Positions 40,750 through 49,787 are shown, counted from the first letter of the stretch. The stretch: 64,000 nucleotides of DNA from Pseudalkalibacillus decolorationis (GCF_024609785.1 NZ_JANHJQ010000001.1:124001-188000); one strand, 5' to 3'. Notes: generated from the sequence alone by a model not told the origin. Numbers and translations: made by a program.

Positions 40750-41103
40750 TTATCCGAAAAAGAAGTAGAACAATTTATTTATGATCGTACTGATCGTTGT
40801 CAAAGTAACGGTTAACAATTCACTAATTAATGCAGAGACCTTGGCACCGAGACTAGAGAAAACATTATATGCTTCGATCTCCTCTAATTTTTCCTGCTTT
40901 TCCTTAAGGTCATGACTCGTTATTTCTTGGCCCAAGACATCCGCTTCTACTTTACCGTTTTCTTCCACCTTCCATTCAAGTGCACCATTCGATTCCGTTC
41001 CCTTCATCTTGTCCATCTGTACAGACACTTGTTGCATTCCAAGTAATATGCCAAACAATAGAACAGAAACAAGGACAAAGCTTTTCATAATAAATCGAAT
41101 CAT
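40750..41103 (-). CDS. yqxA: YqxA family protein (DUF3679)
   Basis: 117 aa. One N-terminal membrane helix (about residues 5-24), a charged middle with LGQEITSHDLKEKQEKLEEIEA, and a hydrophobic C-terminal helix ending FFFG. The family normally lies directly behind spoIIP. Here it follows gpr with only 96 nt between, so spoIIP is absent from this slot. GGAGG lies before the ATG. Function is unknown. Confidence 0.85.
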   Translation of the reverse strand: MIRFIMKSFVLVSVLLFGILLGMQQVSVQMDKMKGTESNGALEWKVEENGKVEADVLGQEITSHDLKEKQEKLEEIEAYNVFSSLGAKVSALISELLTVTLTTISTIINKLFYFFFG

Positions 41104-41199
41104 ACCGTTTCCTCCTATAACAGAAGCTGCAAAAAATAATCTAATACTAGTGTTACGATTATGTGTACAAGCTTATGTTTGTTCACAGTTAAATAGAAC

Positions 41200-42303
41200 T
41201 TAATGTGTGTAAGAATGGCTGTTCTTCTGATCGACCTGTCCGTGTAGTGCTGTATTTAGACCTCCAGCTATCACATTAGCCATATCCTCAATAAACACGT
41301 CTACTTCCTTTGGAGTGACAATGAGATTATGTCCGAGTGGCGCGAGAACCTCTTTAATTAATTGTCGCTTTTGTTCTTCTTCCAATGTACCGATCATTCC
41401 AAGAAATGCTTGTCTGTTTTCTTCGTCAGGTAAGTCCTCATCACTAAGTTTCCGTTTCTCTCCAAACGTCATGCCTGCAGGTGTCAATGACTTGGAAGGC
41501 TTGTCCCCTTCCCGCATTTCACGGCCGAAGTGCTTTAAGATGTAATCAATCGTATCACTCGTAATTGTGACAGCATCGACAACAGTTGGAACGCCTATAG
41601 CAATGACAGGAATCCCTAATGAACTCTTACTTAATTCCTTTCGCTTGTTCCCTACACCTGATCCAGGGTGTATTCCTGTATCCGAAAACTGAATCGTAGA
41701 ATTGACGCGTTCAATCGCCCTGGATGCGAGAGAATCAATGGCGATTACAAAGTCAGGCTTTGTCTTCTCAATCACACCATGAATGATTTCACTCGTTTCT
41801 ATCCCCGTAACCCCCATTACCCCTGGTGCCAACGCACTAACAGGGCGAAATCCATCCTGAACATTTTCCGGTGCTAGGTCAAATAAGTGCTTGGTAACTA
41901 GTAAATTTTCTATTGAGCTTGGCCCGAGTGCATCCGGAGTTACATTCCAGTTTCCAAGTCCGACAACGAGGCAGCTAGCGTCTTTTGAAATGTTTAGTTC
42001 TTCTAAAAAACCATGAAATTCCCTTGCAAAAACCTCCTGAACACGCTCCTGCAAAGCAGAATCCTTTTGACGGATTCCTTGCATTTCCATTGTCAAATAG
42101 ATTCCAGGCTTTTTTCCTGTCGTTTTCGCACCTTCTTCTTCTATCTCAACTCGACTTAATTTTATTCCATCTAACTCTCGCTCTTTTATGATCACACCAT
42201 CAATCGTTTGCTTTGACTTTTCCTCTTGCTCCTTTGTGATCATTTCATGGGCTTCAATGGCTAGGTCCGTTCTCACATTAAACATCTCTAAGTCTTTTTC
42301 CAA
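41200..42303 (-). CDS. gpr: Germination protease GPR
   Basis: 367 aa (368 in B. subtilis). Aspartic-type peptidase (family A25) that degrades small acid-soluble proteins in germinating spores; made as a zymogen. Seen: [54 protein letters not shown] and [10 protein letters not shown], all diagnostic. The start is the TTG at 42303, with AGGGTGG 9 nt upstream, giving the family-like MEKDLE; earlier GTG and ATG starts are less likely. No clear SigG promoter is seen. Confidence 0.95.
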   Translation of the reverse strand: MEKDLEMFNVRTDLAIEAHEMITKEQEEKSKQTIDGVIIKERELDGIKLSRVEIEEEGAKTTGKKPGIYLTMEMQGIRQKDSALQERVQEVFAREFHGFLEELNISKDASCLVVGLGNWNVTPDALGPSSIENLLVTKHLFDLAPENVQDGFRPVSALAPGVMGVTGIETSEIIHGVIEKTKPDFVIAIDSLASRAIERVNSTIQFSDTGIHPGSGVGNKRKELSKSSLGIPVIAIGVPTVVDAVTITSDTIDYILKHFGREMREGDKPSKSLTPAGMTFGEKRKLSDEDLPDEENRQAFLGMIGTLEEEQKRQLIKEVLAPLGHNLIVTPKEVDVFIEDMANVIAGGLNTALHGQVDQKNSHSYTH

Positions 42304-42397
42304 TTTCACGCACCACCCTAATTGATTTTTGCCTTTTTCCCTAGATTGGCCTTGTTTCATTTATTTCATTCTTTTCTTTCATTCTTTAACAAAGAGA

Positions 42398-42426
42398 TTG
42401 CATTTATACGGGGGGTTTGATAGAAT
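42398..42426 (+). promoter_or_regulatory. SigA promoter of rpsT
   Basis: -35 TTGCAT (42398-42403), 17-bp spacer, -10 TAGAAT (42421-42426). A small hairpin GCAA/TTGC lies in the leader before the ribosome site. Confidence 0.75.
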
Positions 42427-42480
42427 ACTTTGTGTTGTATTTTTTCGCAATTTCGGTTGCATTCAAGGGAGGTGAACGGA

Positions 42481-42747
42481 ATGGCAAACATTAAATCTGC
42501 TATTAAACGTGTGAAAACAAATGATAAGCGTCGCACTCACAATGTTTCAATTAAATCTTCAATGCGTACAGCCATCAAGAACTTTGAAACAAAGGTGGCG
42601 AACAATGACACTGAAGGTGCAAAAGAAGCATTCTTGGTTGCAACCAAAAAGCTTGATAAAGCAGCAGGTAAAGGAATCCTTCACAAAAATGCCGCTTCAA
42701 GACAAAAATCTCGTCTTGCAAAACAATTAAACAGCGTAAGTGCATAA
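42481..42747 (+). CDS. rpsT: 30S ribosomal protein S20
   Basis: 88 aa, basic. Seen: [21 protein letters not shown] and C-terminal [21 protein letters not shown], both diagnostic. It binds 16S rRNA early in 30S assembly. GGGAGGTGAACGG precedes the ATG at 42481; an upstream in-frame ATG is rejected. Divergent from gpr as in B. subtilis. Confidence 0.99.
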   Translation: MANIKSAIKRVKTNDKRRTHNVSIKSSMRTAIKNFETKVANNDTEGAKEAFLVATKKLDKAAGKGILHKNAASRQKSRLAKQLNSVSA

Positions 42748-42772
42748 TAACTTACTTATTTTAAACACGAAC

Positions 42773-42799
42773 AAACGACCTTCAATGAGGTCGTTTTTT
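42773..42799 (+). terminator. Intrinsic terminator of rpsT
   Basis: AACGACC / GGTCGTT stem with 8-nt loop and six T. Confidence 0.9.
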
Positions 42800-42807
42800 A
42801 TTGTTCT

Positions 42808-43179
42808 ACGTTGAGAAAGTATAAAAATACTTTCTATAGTATAAGCGCAACTAAGGCGATCGCCACCGCTAACGCTTGGCGCTAGCCAAGTTTTCTTTAT
42901 ACGTTAAGAAAGTATAAAAATACTTTCTATAGTATAAGTGCAACTAAGGCGATCGCCAGCGCTAACGCTTGGCGCTAGCCAAGTTTTCTTTATACGTAAA
43001 GAAAGTATAAAAATACTTTCTATAGTATAAGTGCAACTAAGGCGATCGCCAGCGCTAACGCTTGGCGCTAGCCAAGTTTTCTTTATACGTTAAGAAAGTA
43101 TAAAAATACTTTCTATAGTATAAGTGCAACTAAGGCGATCGCCAGCGCTAACGCTTGGCGCTAGCCAAGTTTTCTTTAT
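42808..43179 (+). repeat. Four tandem copies of the 93-bp family B repeat
   Basis: Units start at 42808, 42901, 42994 and 43087, each exactly 93 bp and differing from one another at only a few positions. Each unit has GAAAGTAT-AAAA-ATACTTTC, the palindrome GGCGATCGCC and CTTGGC-GCTA-GCCAAG plus TTTTCTTT. It fills the gap between the rpsT terminator and the holA stop. No spacer-like unique sequence separates the units. Confidence 0.95.
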
Positions 43180-43190
43180 ATTTCGTTGTT

Positions 43191-44225
43191 TTACATACTC
43201 TGTTTTTCGTTTCCAAGATCCGTTATAAAAAGCTCCAGTGCTAACTTTTTATCGATCTGTCCTGTCTTCATTTTAAAATCAGCATCTGCGGACTGGATCA
43301 AAAGGTTTTTGAGTTCAGACTCAGAAAATGCCTTCGACTGTCTTGACGCAACCTTAACTGCATAGGGATGTAAGGATAAAGCAGATGCCATTTTTTTCTC
43401 TGTAAATCCTTGAGCAGTTAGCTGTTTCGTTTGTAAAATGATTCGAAATTGTCTTGCTAATAGGGCCATCAATTTAATTGGTTCCTCATTTTGTTTCAAC
43501 AGATCATATACAATCCGTATTGCTTGATCTATTCTTCGATGAACCACATGTTCCACCAACGTAAAAACATTACTTTCAAGAGATCGGGAAATCAGTTCAT
43601 CAACAGTTAATGTTTCAATCTGTCCGCCTTCTCCGACATATACAGCCATTTTTTTGACTTCATTAATTAACAGACCCAATTCTTCACCTTGTAACTGGAT
43701 TAATCGTTCGATTGCGTCGTTGGAGATTTGAACATTTTCTTGCTGAGCAGCATGTTGAATCCAATCCTTCAGCATTTTTTCATTAATTTTCTCTGCATGT
43801 ACTACATAAGCTTGCTTTTTAAGAAGTTTCACAACTTTTTTCCGTTCATCTAATTTTTCATATGGTGCATCAAATATGATAATGGATTGAGTTGAAGGGT
43901 TTTTCAGATAGGATTCTAAACGGCTAAGACTATGTTCCACTTTGGATTTTGATTTTGCACCAGTTAGAAAATAAGGATTTTCGATGACTACAATTCGATA
44001 TTCTCCCATAAAAGGTAATGTTTCAGCATCTTCAATAGCCGTTTCAATTGGAAGTTCCTCCATATCATAAGTTGAGCGATTGAAATCAGCTGTCCCCTCT
44101 TCTAGAGCAGAATTTAATATCATATTTCGAGTATAGTTCAATATGTATTTTTCTTTTCCATATAATAAATAAAGGGATGAATACGATTGATTTTTTAAAT
44201 GTTGAGCTAATTCTTTAATCGACAA
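43191..44225 (-). CDS. holA: DNA polymerase III delta subunit
   Basis: 344 aa (YqeN 347). Clamp-loader subunit that opens the sliding clamp. Seen: SLYLLYGKEKYI (degenerate P-loop region), a Rossmann-like AAA domain, ESNVFTLVEHVVHR and LLARQFRIILQTKQL in the C-terminal collar. The start is TTG with GAGAGGTGATC upstream. Its stop lies 11 nt from the B tandem array. Confidence 0.95.
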   Translation of the reverse strand: MSIKELAQHLKNQSYSSLYLLYGKEKYILNYTRNMILNSALEEGTADFNRSTYDMEELPIETAIEDAETLPFMGEYRIVVIENPYFLTGAKSKSKVEHSLSRLESYLKNPSTQSIIIFDAPYEKLDERKKVVKLLKKQAYVVHAEKINEKMLKDWIQHAAQQENVQISNDAIERLIQLQGEELGLLINEVKKMAVYVGEGGQIETLTVDELISRSLESNVFTLVEHVVHRRIDQAIRIVYDLLKQNEEPIKLMALLARQFRIILQTKQLTAQGFTEKKMASALSLHPYAVKVASRQSKAFSESELKNLLIQSADADFKMKTGQIDKKLALELFITDLGNEKQSM

Positions 44226-44605
44226 TTTTGATCACCTCTCTTATCATCCTAATCATTCCTGACAAAATTGCCAAGCATTAAAACGAAAATAAAGAGGATG
44301 CCTCATAAACAAAGAGTGTATAACTCTCTGTGAGACATCCCCATTTATATAAACGTTAACAACTAAGGCCCGGGATACTTATTTGTTAACGATATACTCT
44401 TCCCCGTAAGCTTATTGTTATGTTATCCTATGCAGTACAAAACTATAGGTGTCAACTCTTAGTAATATGGGCAATTAATAAGGGAATTCCACCAATATTT
44501 TGCTTATTTTCTTAAGAATAAGTTTCACGATATTGTTAAAAATACAACTGTGGATTTTTCGAATGGTTTCCCTTATACTTGATATGAAACAGGAGGGTTG
44601 CGGCA
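44226..44605. other. Intergenic region between holA and yqzM
   Basis: 380 bp between divergent genes. One imperfect hairpin is seen at 44295-44331 (GGATGCCTCA / TGAGACATCC) with a possible T-rich tail on the minus strand, and a TATACT box at 44574-44579 upstream of yqzM without a clear -35. No gene is supported. Confidence 0.6.
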
Positions 44606-44740
44606 ATGAATGATTTTGAAAAAGATGTCCAAACAAAAACCAATGACGTTGTAGACTCAGGACTTGGTTTTCTTTATTCGTTTTTGTTCTTTACTGTTAT
44701 TTTCTTTACCGGTGTAATCATCAAGTTTGTTGCACTATAA
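44606..44740 (+). CDS. yqzM: YqzM family small membrane protein
   Basis: 44 aa, same length as B. subtilis YqzM: an acidic, Asp/Lys N-terminus and one C-terminal membrane helix (LYSFLFFTVIFFTGVIIKFV). AGGAGGG lies 8 nt before the ATG. Position between holA and comEC is conserved. Its stop codon forms one edge of a MITE-like insertion that separates it from the terminator at 45074. Function unknown. Confidence 0.9.
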   Translation: MNDFEKDVQTKTNDVVDSGLGFLYSFLFFTVIFFTGVIIKFVAL

Positions 44741-45022
44741 GTGCATGTTCAAATAGGAGGACAAAAAGAGCCGAGAAGTTCGAGGCGCGAAAATCTCGAG
44801 GACCAGAACGACGAGCAATACTTGCATAAATACTACGAGTTGTACCGAGGAAGCTTTCTACGAAGATAAACTTGTAGACGCAGGTACATATGGAACTTCG
44901 ACTAACTACTTCACGTCCTGTGAAAACGTCGAAGTCAGCACATCCGTGTGCAAGTCCGGAGAGATCGAGCAACGAAGAAATTCGACAGCTATTTTTCCCA
45001 GACTTTTTGAACAACCTCTATA
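44741..45022 (+). mobile_element. Family D MITE-like element, long copy
   Basis: 282 bp with imperfect terminal inverted repeats (GTGCATGTTCAAATAGGAGG and, inverted, GAGGTTGTTCAAAAAGTC). It is flanked by TATAA on both sides, a likely 5-bp target duplication, one copy of which is in the yqzM stop. No transposase. An ORF of 97 codons inside is not supported. The inverted second copy is at 48645. Confidence 0.8.
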
Positions 45023-45073
45023 AAGCAAACAACACCCTGATGGACAATCAGCTGGTACATACAGGTTTAGTAG

Positions 45074-45104
45074 AAGCTGGCTCATATTGGAGCTAGCTTT
45101 TTTC
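45074..45104 (+). terminator. Intrinsic terminator, probably of yqzM
   Basis: AAGCTGGCTC / GAGCTAGCTT stem with 6-nt loop and TTTTTTC; it may also serve comEC in reverse. Confidence 0.75.
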
Positions 45105-45124
45105 TGTATGTAATATTACCATAA

Positions 45125-47431
45125 TCATTTAGATTCAAGCATTGATTCAACAACTGTTGTTGAGGGGGTCAGTTCCATTCTTATTGACCCACTTATATCC
45201 GTCCGGTAGATGGTTACCCCATTTTGCTTTAGACGATCAATGACCTTAGTTGAGGGATGTTGATACCGGTTGTTAACACCAACAGATATCAATCCGATTT
45301 CAGGTTGAACATGATCCAAGAAAGCCTGCGAGCTGGAAGTTTCACTGCCATGGTGACCTACTTTCAAAACATCTACATTTAAATTCCCAAACTGTTTAAC
45401 CATCGCGTCTTCACCTTCTCTTTCAATATCTCCCATGAACAGAAAGCTTTTCTCATACAATTTAAAATAAAGTATGATGGAGCGATTGTTTTTCGAAGTG
45501 CTATTATTAGCTGGTCCAAGAATATGGAAGGAGTGGTGATCTAATTTCCATTCCATTCCTTGGTGCACATAGTGTATCGGCACCCTCCTTTTCTGTATTT
45601 GATGAAGGAGCTCTATTTCTTCATCATCATAATTATTAGACTTTCCGTAATATACAGATTCCACAGGAATTCCATCGATGACATTTAAAGTACCTCCAAC
45701 ATGGTCCTTATCCCCATGCGTTAAAATCAATGCATTAATTTTACGTATTCCTCTTGCTTTTAAATAAGGGATAACAACATCCTTCCCTGTGTTATAAGAG
45801 TTTTTACGTTTTCTCCACTCCTCCTTTTTGAACTCCAAAATACCGCCTGTATCAATTACATAAACCGCTTTTCGATAGGGAAGCTCAATAATAATAGCAT
45901 CTCCCTGACCAACGTCAAGCATGGTAATATAAGCATTCTTATTTAAGTACGGTTGCACCCAAATTAACAACAAAATAATCAATATGATTAGGGAAGGAGT
46001 AACCATATAATGGCTAGTCCGTGACCTTTCCCAACGAATTAAGAAAAAAAGTAAACTTATAATAAGGAGAAAAAGCATTGTTGTGGTTGGACGACCGAAC
46101 GTCAACAGTCCAAAGGGTAAGGAGTCCGCGATATTCATCACAAAATGAATGATGGAAAAACATATCTCCAATATATTACTAAAAATCACCCAAACAGGGC
46201 CTGGAATGGAAATGTACAGGATAAATGTAAGGAAAACCATTGGAAGAACGATGATTGTGACAAGGGGGATCATCACCATGTTAAGTGGAAGCGACCATAA
46301 TGAAAACTCATGAAAATGCCAAATGATAATGGGAATGGAGATAATCTGTGAAATAATAGATGCTGCACATAACTGCCCACCCATACCTTTATAATTGGTT
46401 ATAATCTTACTTGATAAAAGTAACGATGCAGTAATTAAAAAAGAGAGTTGGAATCCGAGATGAAAGATATAAGTCGGTTTTATCAATAGTAGAATGAGGC
46501 AAACAAGACTCAACTGGTTGATTGGAGAGATTTTGTAACGGGAGAGAGAAACCAAACAAACGAGCGCTGCCATAAACCCTGAGCGCAGAACTGATGGAGT
46601 AGCTCCTGTCATAATGATAAAGAATGGAATAATACTGAGCAATATCCATAAAGCAAGATCTCTGGTTACCCCTATTCGAATTAAAAGAAAAAAAAGCAAA
46701 CCGAGGATTGTACCAACATGGAGACCTGATACAGCTAAAAGGTGGATGAGGCCTAACGACTGATACTGATCGATCAATTCCTCCTCAATCCCGCCACGGT
46801 CACCGAAAAGCAAGGCGTTCATCATTCCAGAAATTTCTTCAGGGAAGTCTCTCTTTATCCGCTCCATTTGTTTTTTTCGATATCGATGCATCTCGTTTAA
46901 GAAGTTGGCTCGGTATTGGCATTGATCAATGGTAAACTTGCTAGGGCGTATTACCCAGTGAATACCATAATACGAACGGAGATACGATTGATAATCGAAG
47001 CTGTAAAAATTTCTTGCAGGAATCGGTTGCTCTAGAACACCAGAAACGTTACAAACCATCCCTAAGGATAATTTCTTAAACGCTTCTTGGTCACGTTGAT
47101 TTGGAATTTTATAGTTGAATTGGATTTGTTCATCTGATGATAAAGTGAATCGAAACGACAAACGATCACCATCAATAACTGGAAGGGACGAAATCGAACC
47201 GATTTGCTTGGTTGATTGCGGGGAAAGAGACGTCGAATGCAATTCTTTATAATAAGGGTAATAAAACGTAAAGAATATATACGTTAAACCTATACACACC
47301 ATGAGAGGAATAGTCATTTGTTTTCTACAAAAAAGGAGAAATACGAGGAGGAATAAAAAAAGCCACCAGCGATCACTCGTCATGGTAATCGCAATGATGG
47401 CAGTAATTACAAAGATATGTATCTGATTCAT
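45125..47431 (-). CDS. comEC: Competence DNA channel protein ComEC
   Basis: 768 aa (776 in B. subtilis). Polytopic membrane protein that carries transforming ssDNA into the cell. Seen: N-terminal membrane helices and an OB-like extracellular loop (about residues 60-170), the competence domain with GLIHLLAVSGLHVG and many helices, then a C-terminal metallo-beta-lactamase-like domain with DVGQGDAIIIE, LTHGDKDHVGG and KVGHHGSETSSS. All metal ligands appear present. It overlaps comEB by 4 nt. Confidence 0.95.
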   Translation of the reverse strand: MNQIHIFVITAIIAITMTSDRWWLFLFLLVFLLFCRKQMTIPLMVCIGLTYIFFTFYYPYYKELHSTSLSPQSTKQIGSISSLPVIDGDRLSFRFTLSSDEQIQFNYKIPNQRDQEAFKKLSLGMVCNVSGVLEQPIPARNFYSFDYQSYLRSYYGIHWVIRPSKFTIDQCQYRANFLNEMHRYRKKQMERIKRDFPEEISGMMNALLFGDRGGIEEELIDQYQSLGLIHLLAVSGLHVGTILGLLFFLLIRIGVTRDLALWILLSIIPFFIIMTGATPSVLRSGFMAALVCLVSLSRYKISPINQLSLVCLILLLIKPTYIFHLGFQLSFLITASLLLSSKIITNYKGMGGQLCAASIISQIISIPIIIWHFHEFSLWSLPLNMVMIPLVTIIVLPMVFLTFILYISIPGPVWVIFSNILEICFSIIHFVMNIADSLPFGLLTFGRPTTTMLFLLIISLLFFLIRWERSRTSHYMVTPSLIILIILLLIWVQPYLNKNAYITMLDVGQGDAIIIELPYRKAVYVIDTGGILEFKKEEWRKRKNSYNTGKDVVIPYLKARGIRKINALILTHGDKDHVGGTLNVIDGIPVESVYYGKSNNYDDEEIELLHQIQKRRVPIHYVHQGMEWKLDHHSFHILGPANNSTSKNNRSIILYFKLYEKSFLFMGDIEREGEDAMVKQFGNLNVDVLKVGHHGSETSSSQAFLDHVQPEIGLISVGVNNRYQHPSTKVIDRLKQNGVTIYRTDISGSIRMELTPSTTVVESMLESK

Positions 47432-47898
47432 CTCGTATCATTCGTGTGCTTTGAGGTTAAATCATAGCGATCCTCGAGCAATACTAACTCAGTCTGAACC
47501 CCAGCCTGGTCAAACAACTCCAATGCATACGGGTGATTCTTATAATCCTGAGCATAGTACACTTTCTTTATTCCGCTTTGAATGATAGCCTTACAGCACT
47601 GTAAACACGGGAAATGGGTAACGTACATTTCTGAATCCTTAGTAGCAACACCAAATTTCGAACACTGCAACAATGCATTCATCTCCGCATGTACGGTCCG
47701 TACACAATGACCATCGATTACGTAACAACCTTCATCATGGCAATGAACACCACCGGATATAGATCCATTATAACCTCCAGCAATGATTCGTTTTTCTCTT
47801 ACTATTGTAGCTCCTACCTTCAACCGTTCGCACGTACTACGCATAGCTAGCAGTGTGCTTTGTGCCATAAAATATTGGTTCCATGATATCCGTTCCAT
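47428..47898 (-). CDS. comEB: ComE operon protein 2 (dCMP deaminase family)
   Basis: 156 aa. Cytidine and deoxycytidylate deaminase fold. Seen: the zinc and catalytic motifs HAEMNALLQC and HFPCLQCCKAII, and GYNGSISGGVHCHDEGC. In B. subtilis ComEB is not required for DNA uptake itself but has been linked to polar placement of competence proteins. It lies between comEA and comEC and overlaps comEC. Confidence 0.95.
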   Translation of the reverse strand: MERISWNQYFMAQSTLLAMRSTCERLKVGATIVREKRIIAGGYNGSISGGVHCHDEGCYVIDGHCVRTVHAEMNALLQCSKFGVATKDSEMYVTHFPCLQCCKAIIQSGIKKVYYAQDYKNHPYALELFDQAGVQTELVLLEDRYDLTSKHTNDTR

Positions 47899-47957
47899 AA
47901 CACTAGCTCCTTCCCTCTTCCTCCTAGTTTATCGATTCTATCTTCAACCCGTCAATG

Positions 47958-48599
47958 CTAATTCGAGATTGTAATCTGCTCTTTCATTTGCTCAATCGAC
48001 TTTTCCCCTATTCCAGGTACATTTGTTAAGTCCTCTATGGCCTGAAACGGACCATTTTCCTCTCGATAACGAATGATGGCTTCCGCCTTGGATGGACCGA
48101 TACCGGTAATTGTTTCAAGCTCACTCGCTTCTGCCTTATTTACATTCACTTTCCCTTCTTCTGATTCCTCTCCTAGTTTCACTGCCTGTTCCCCGATTTT
48201 TGGAACATAAACGACCATCTCATCCTCGAGTAATTGAGCGAGGTTAAGACCGTTTGAATCTGCATCACTTGTTAGTCCACCAGCCATCAGAATGATGTCG
48301 TTTACACGCTTTCCACCTGAAATCTGATACACACCAGGAGACTTAACCGCTCCTTTGACATCAATCATTAATACCTTTTTTTCCTGAGTTTTATTGGTAT
48401 CTTTTGCATTCGTTTTCGGTTTATTTGATTGCATAACAGGTTCATTACCTACTTCACTTTCAGGGAAAGCAATGTCAGAACGACTCTTTTCTGAAAAATA
48501 CGTATAACCGAAAAACAACGTTAGAATTAAAAATACAATGATGATCACAGCCATTACACGTTCCTTTTTCGTTAATGACTCCCAATAAATTTGAATCAC
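47958..48599 (-). CDS. comEA: Competence DNA receptor ComEA
   Basis: 213 aa from a GTG. Membrane-anchored dsDNA receptor. Seen: N-terminal helix (about residues 16-33), SLBB domain (DVKGAVKSPGVYQISGGKRV), linker and C-terminal helix-hairpin-helix pair (ITGIGPSKAEAIIRYREENG, NVPGIGEKSIEQ). The start is unclear: the GTG is part of the ribosome site AAAGGAGGTG, and no ATG/GTG/TTG lies at normal spacing; ATT four codons in, or the ATG at codon 16, are alternatives. A MITE-like element starts 46 nt upstream. Confidence 0.92.
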   Translation of the reverse strand: MIQIYWESLTKKERVMAVIIIVFLILTLFFGYTYFSEKSRSDIAFPESEVGNEPVMQSNKPKTNAKDTNKTQEKKVLMIDVKGAVKSPGVYQISGGKRVNDIILMAGGLTSDADSNGLNLAQLLEDEMVVYVPKIGEQAVKLGEESEEGKVNVNKAEASELETITGIGPSKAEAIIRYREENGPFQAIEDLTNVPGIGEKSIEQMKEQITISN

Positions 48600-48644
48600 C
48601 TCCTTTTATAGGTTGTTCGATGTTTTCTGAACGAATAGTGCATT

Positions 48645-48806
48645 ATAGAGGTTGTTCAAAAAGTCCGGTAAAAATAGCTGTCGAATTTCTTCGTTGTTCG
48701 ATCTCTCCGGTCCTCACGTATTAATAGCATACGTTCTGGTCCTCGAGATTTTCACGCCTCGAACTTCTCGGCTCTTTTTGTCCTCCTTTTTGAACACGCA
48801 CTTATA
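48645..48806 (-). mobile_element. Family D MITE-like element, short copy
   Basis: 162 bp, inverted relative to the copy at 44741, with the same ends and a central deletion of about 120 bp. Flanked by TTATA on both sides. It lies in the comEA-comER divergent promoter region, and its edge creates a TATAAT reading towards comEA. Confidence 0.8.
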
Positions 48807-48893
48807 ATGTTTGCCCCACATCTTTTTATACATAATTGTCACAACCACCTCATACATTTGAAGATAGAAGACGGTCAAAGGGAGGGAGCACAA

Positions 48894-49721
48894 TTGAAGA
48901 TTGGTATAATCGGAACAGGAAATATGGGTTCAATTTTAATCTCCGCTTTTATAGAATCATTAGCTGTTAGACCGTCCGATATGATGATCATCAATCGTAC
49001 ATCTCAAAAAGCTAAGGCGATAAGGGATCAGTATCCAGGTCTGAGAATAGCAAGAGCACCCACAGAAGTTGCTGCATTCGCGGATGTTACCTTTATATGT
49101 GTAAAACCACTCGAATATTATGAATTACTAGAGCGGATATCGAATGAACTAACAAGTGACAAACTGGTAGTATCTATCACAAGTCCAATTTCAGTTGAAC
49201 AGCTCGAAGCTCAAGTTTCTTGCTCAGTTGCAAGAGTAATACCAAGCATTACGAATAGAGCGCTTTCGGGAGCGTCTTTACTGACGTTTGGGAAATCGTG
49301 CCTACCCGATAAACAGAGACAGTTGAAGAAACTTATGTCCAAAATCTCTACACCTGTAGTAATCGACCAATCGATTACTAGGGTGGCATCAGACCTATCA
49401 AGCTGTGGACCAGCGTTTTTTAGTTATTTATTACAGGCGTACATTGATAGTGCTGTTGAAGAAACTAGAATTTCGAAGGAAAAAGCTACCCAACTGGTTA
49501 GTGAGATGCTAATTGGTATGGGTAAGTTATTGGAGAAGGATTACTATACGTTGCCAACGTTGTTAAAGAAGGTTTGTGTAAAAGGTGGAGTAACAGGTGA
49601 AGCATTAAAGGTATTTGAAGCAGAATTAGGACCCCTATTTAACCATGTAATCGAACGGACGCACAAAAAGTATGAGGAGGATTGTGAAGCGGTAGACCAA
49701 CAAATCACTAAACAATATTAG
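48894..49721 (+). CDS. comER: ComER, ProC-like protein
   Basis: 275 aa (273 in B. subtilis). Pyrroline-5-carboxylate reductase family; named from the comE locus but not essential for competence. Linked to sporulation or biofilm control in some Bacillus. Seen: N-terminal dinucleotide-binding GIIGTGNMGSILISAF, VKPLEYYELL, and a C-terminal helical domain with LSSCGPAFFSYLLQAY and VCVKGGVTGEAL. The start is the TTG at 48894 behind AAGGGAGGG; 29 upstream codons reach into the D element and are rejected. Confidence 0.93.
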   Translation: MKIGIIGTGNMGSILISAFIESLAVRPSDMMIINRTSQKAKAIRDQYPGLRIARAPTEVAAFADVTFICVKPLEYYELLERISNELTSDKLVVSITSPISVEQLEAQVSCSVARVIPSITNRALSGASLLTFGKSCLPDKQRQLKKLMSKISTPVVIDQSITRVASDLSSCGPAFFSYLLQAYIDSAVEETRISKEKATQLVSEMLIGMGKLLEKDYYTLPTLLKKVCVKGGVTGEALKVFEAELGPLFNHVIERTHKKYEEDCEAVDQQITKQY

Positions 49722-49787
49722 ATGATTTGCCTAGTAATTCTCTATTCATTTCGATAATCCTTTTTTCTTTAAAAAGAATGTTCGTTT

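Noticed and set aside
42304-42397. SigG promoter of gpr
   Set aside because: No sequence matched both the -35 and the CATnnTA -10 with proper spacing.
42940-42970. GCGATCGC palindrome, as in cyanobacterial HIP1
   Set aside because: It occurs only within the B units and is not scattered through genes as HIP1 is.
42808-43179. Regular repeats that could suggest a CRISPR array
   Set aside because: Units of 93 bp are contiguous with no unique spacers, and no cas genes are near.
44721-45014. 97-codon ORF in the D element
   Set aside because: The short D copy lacks this frame; no transposase motif or ribosome site.
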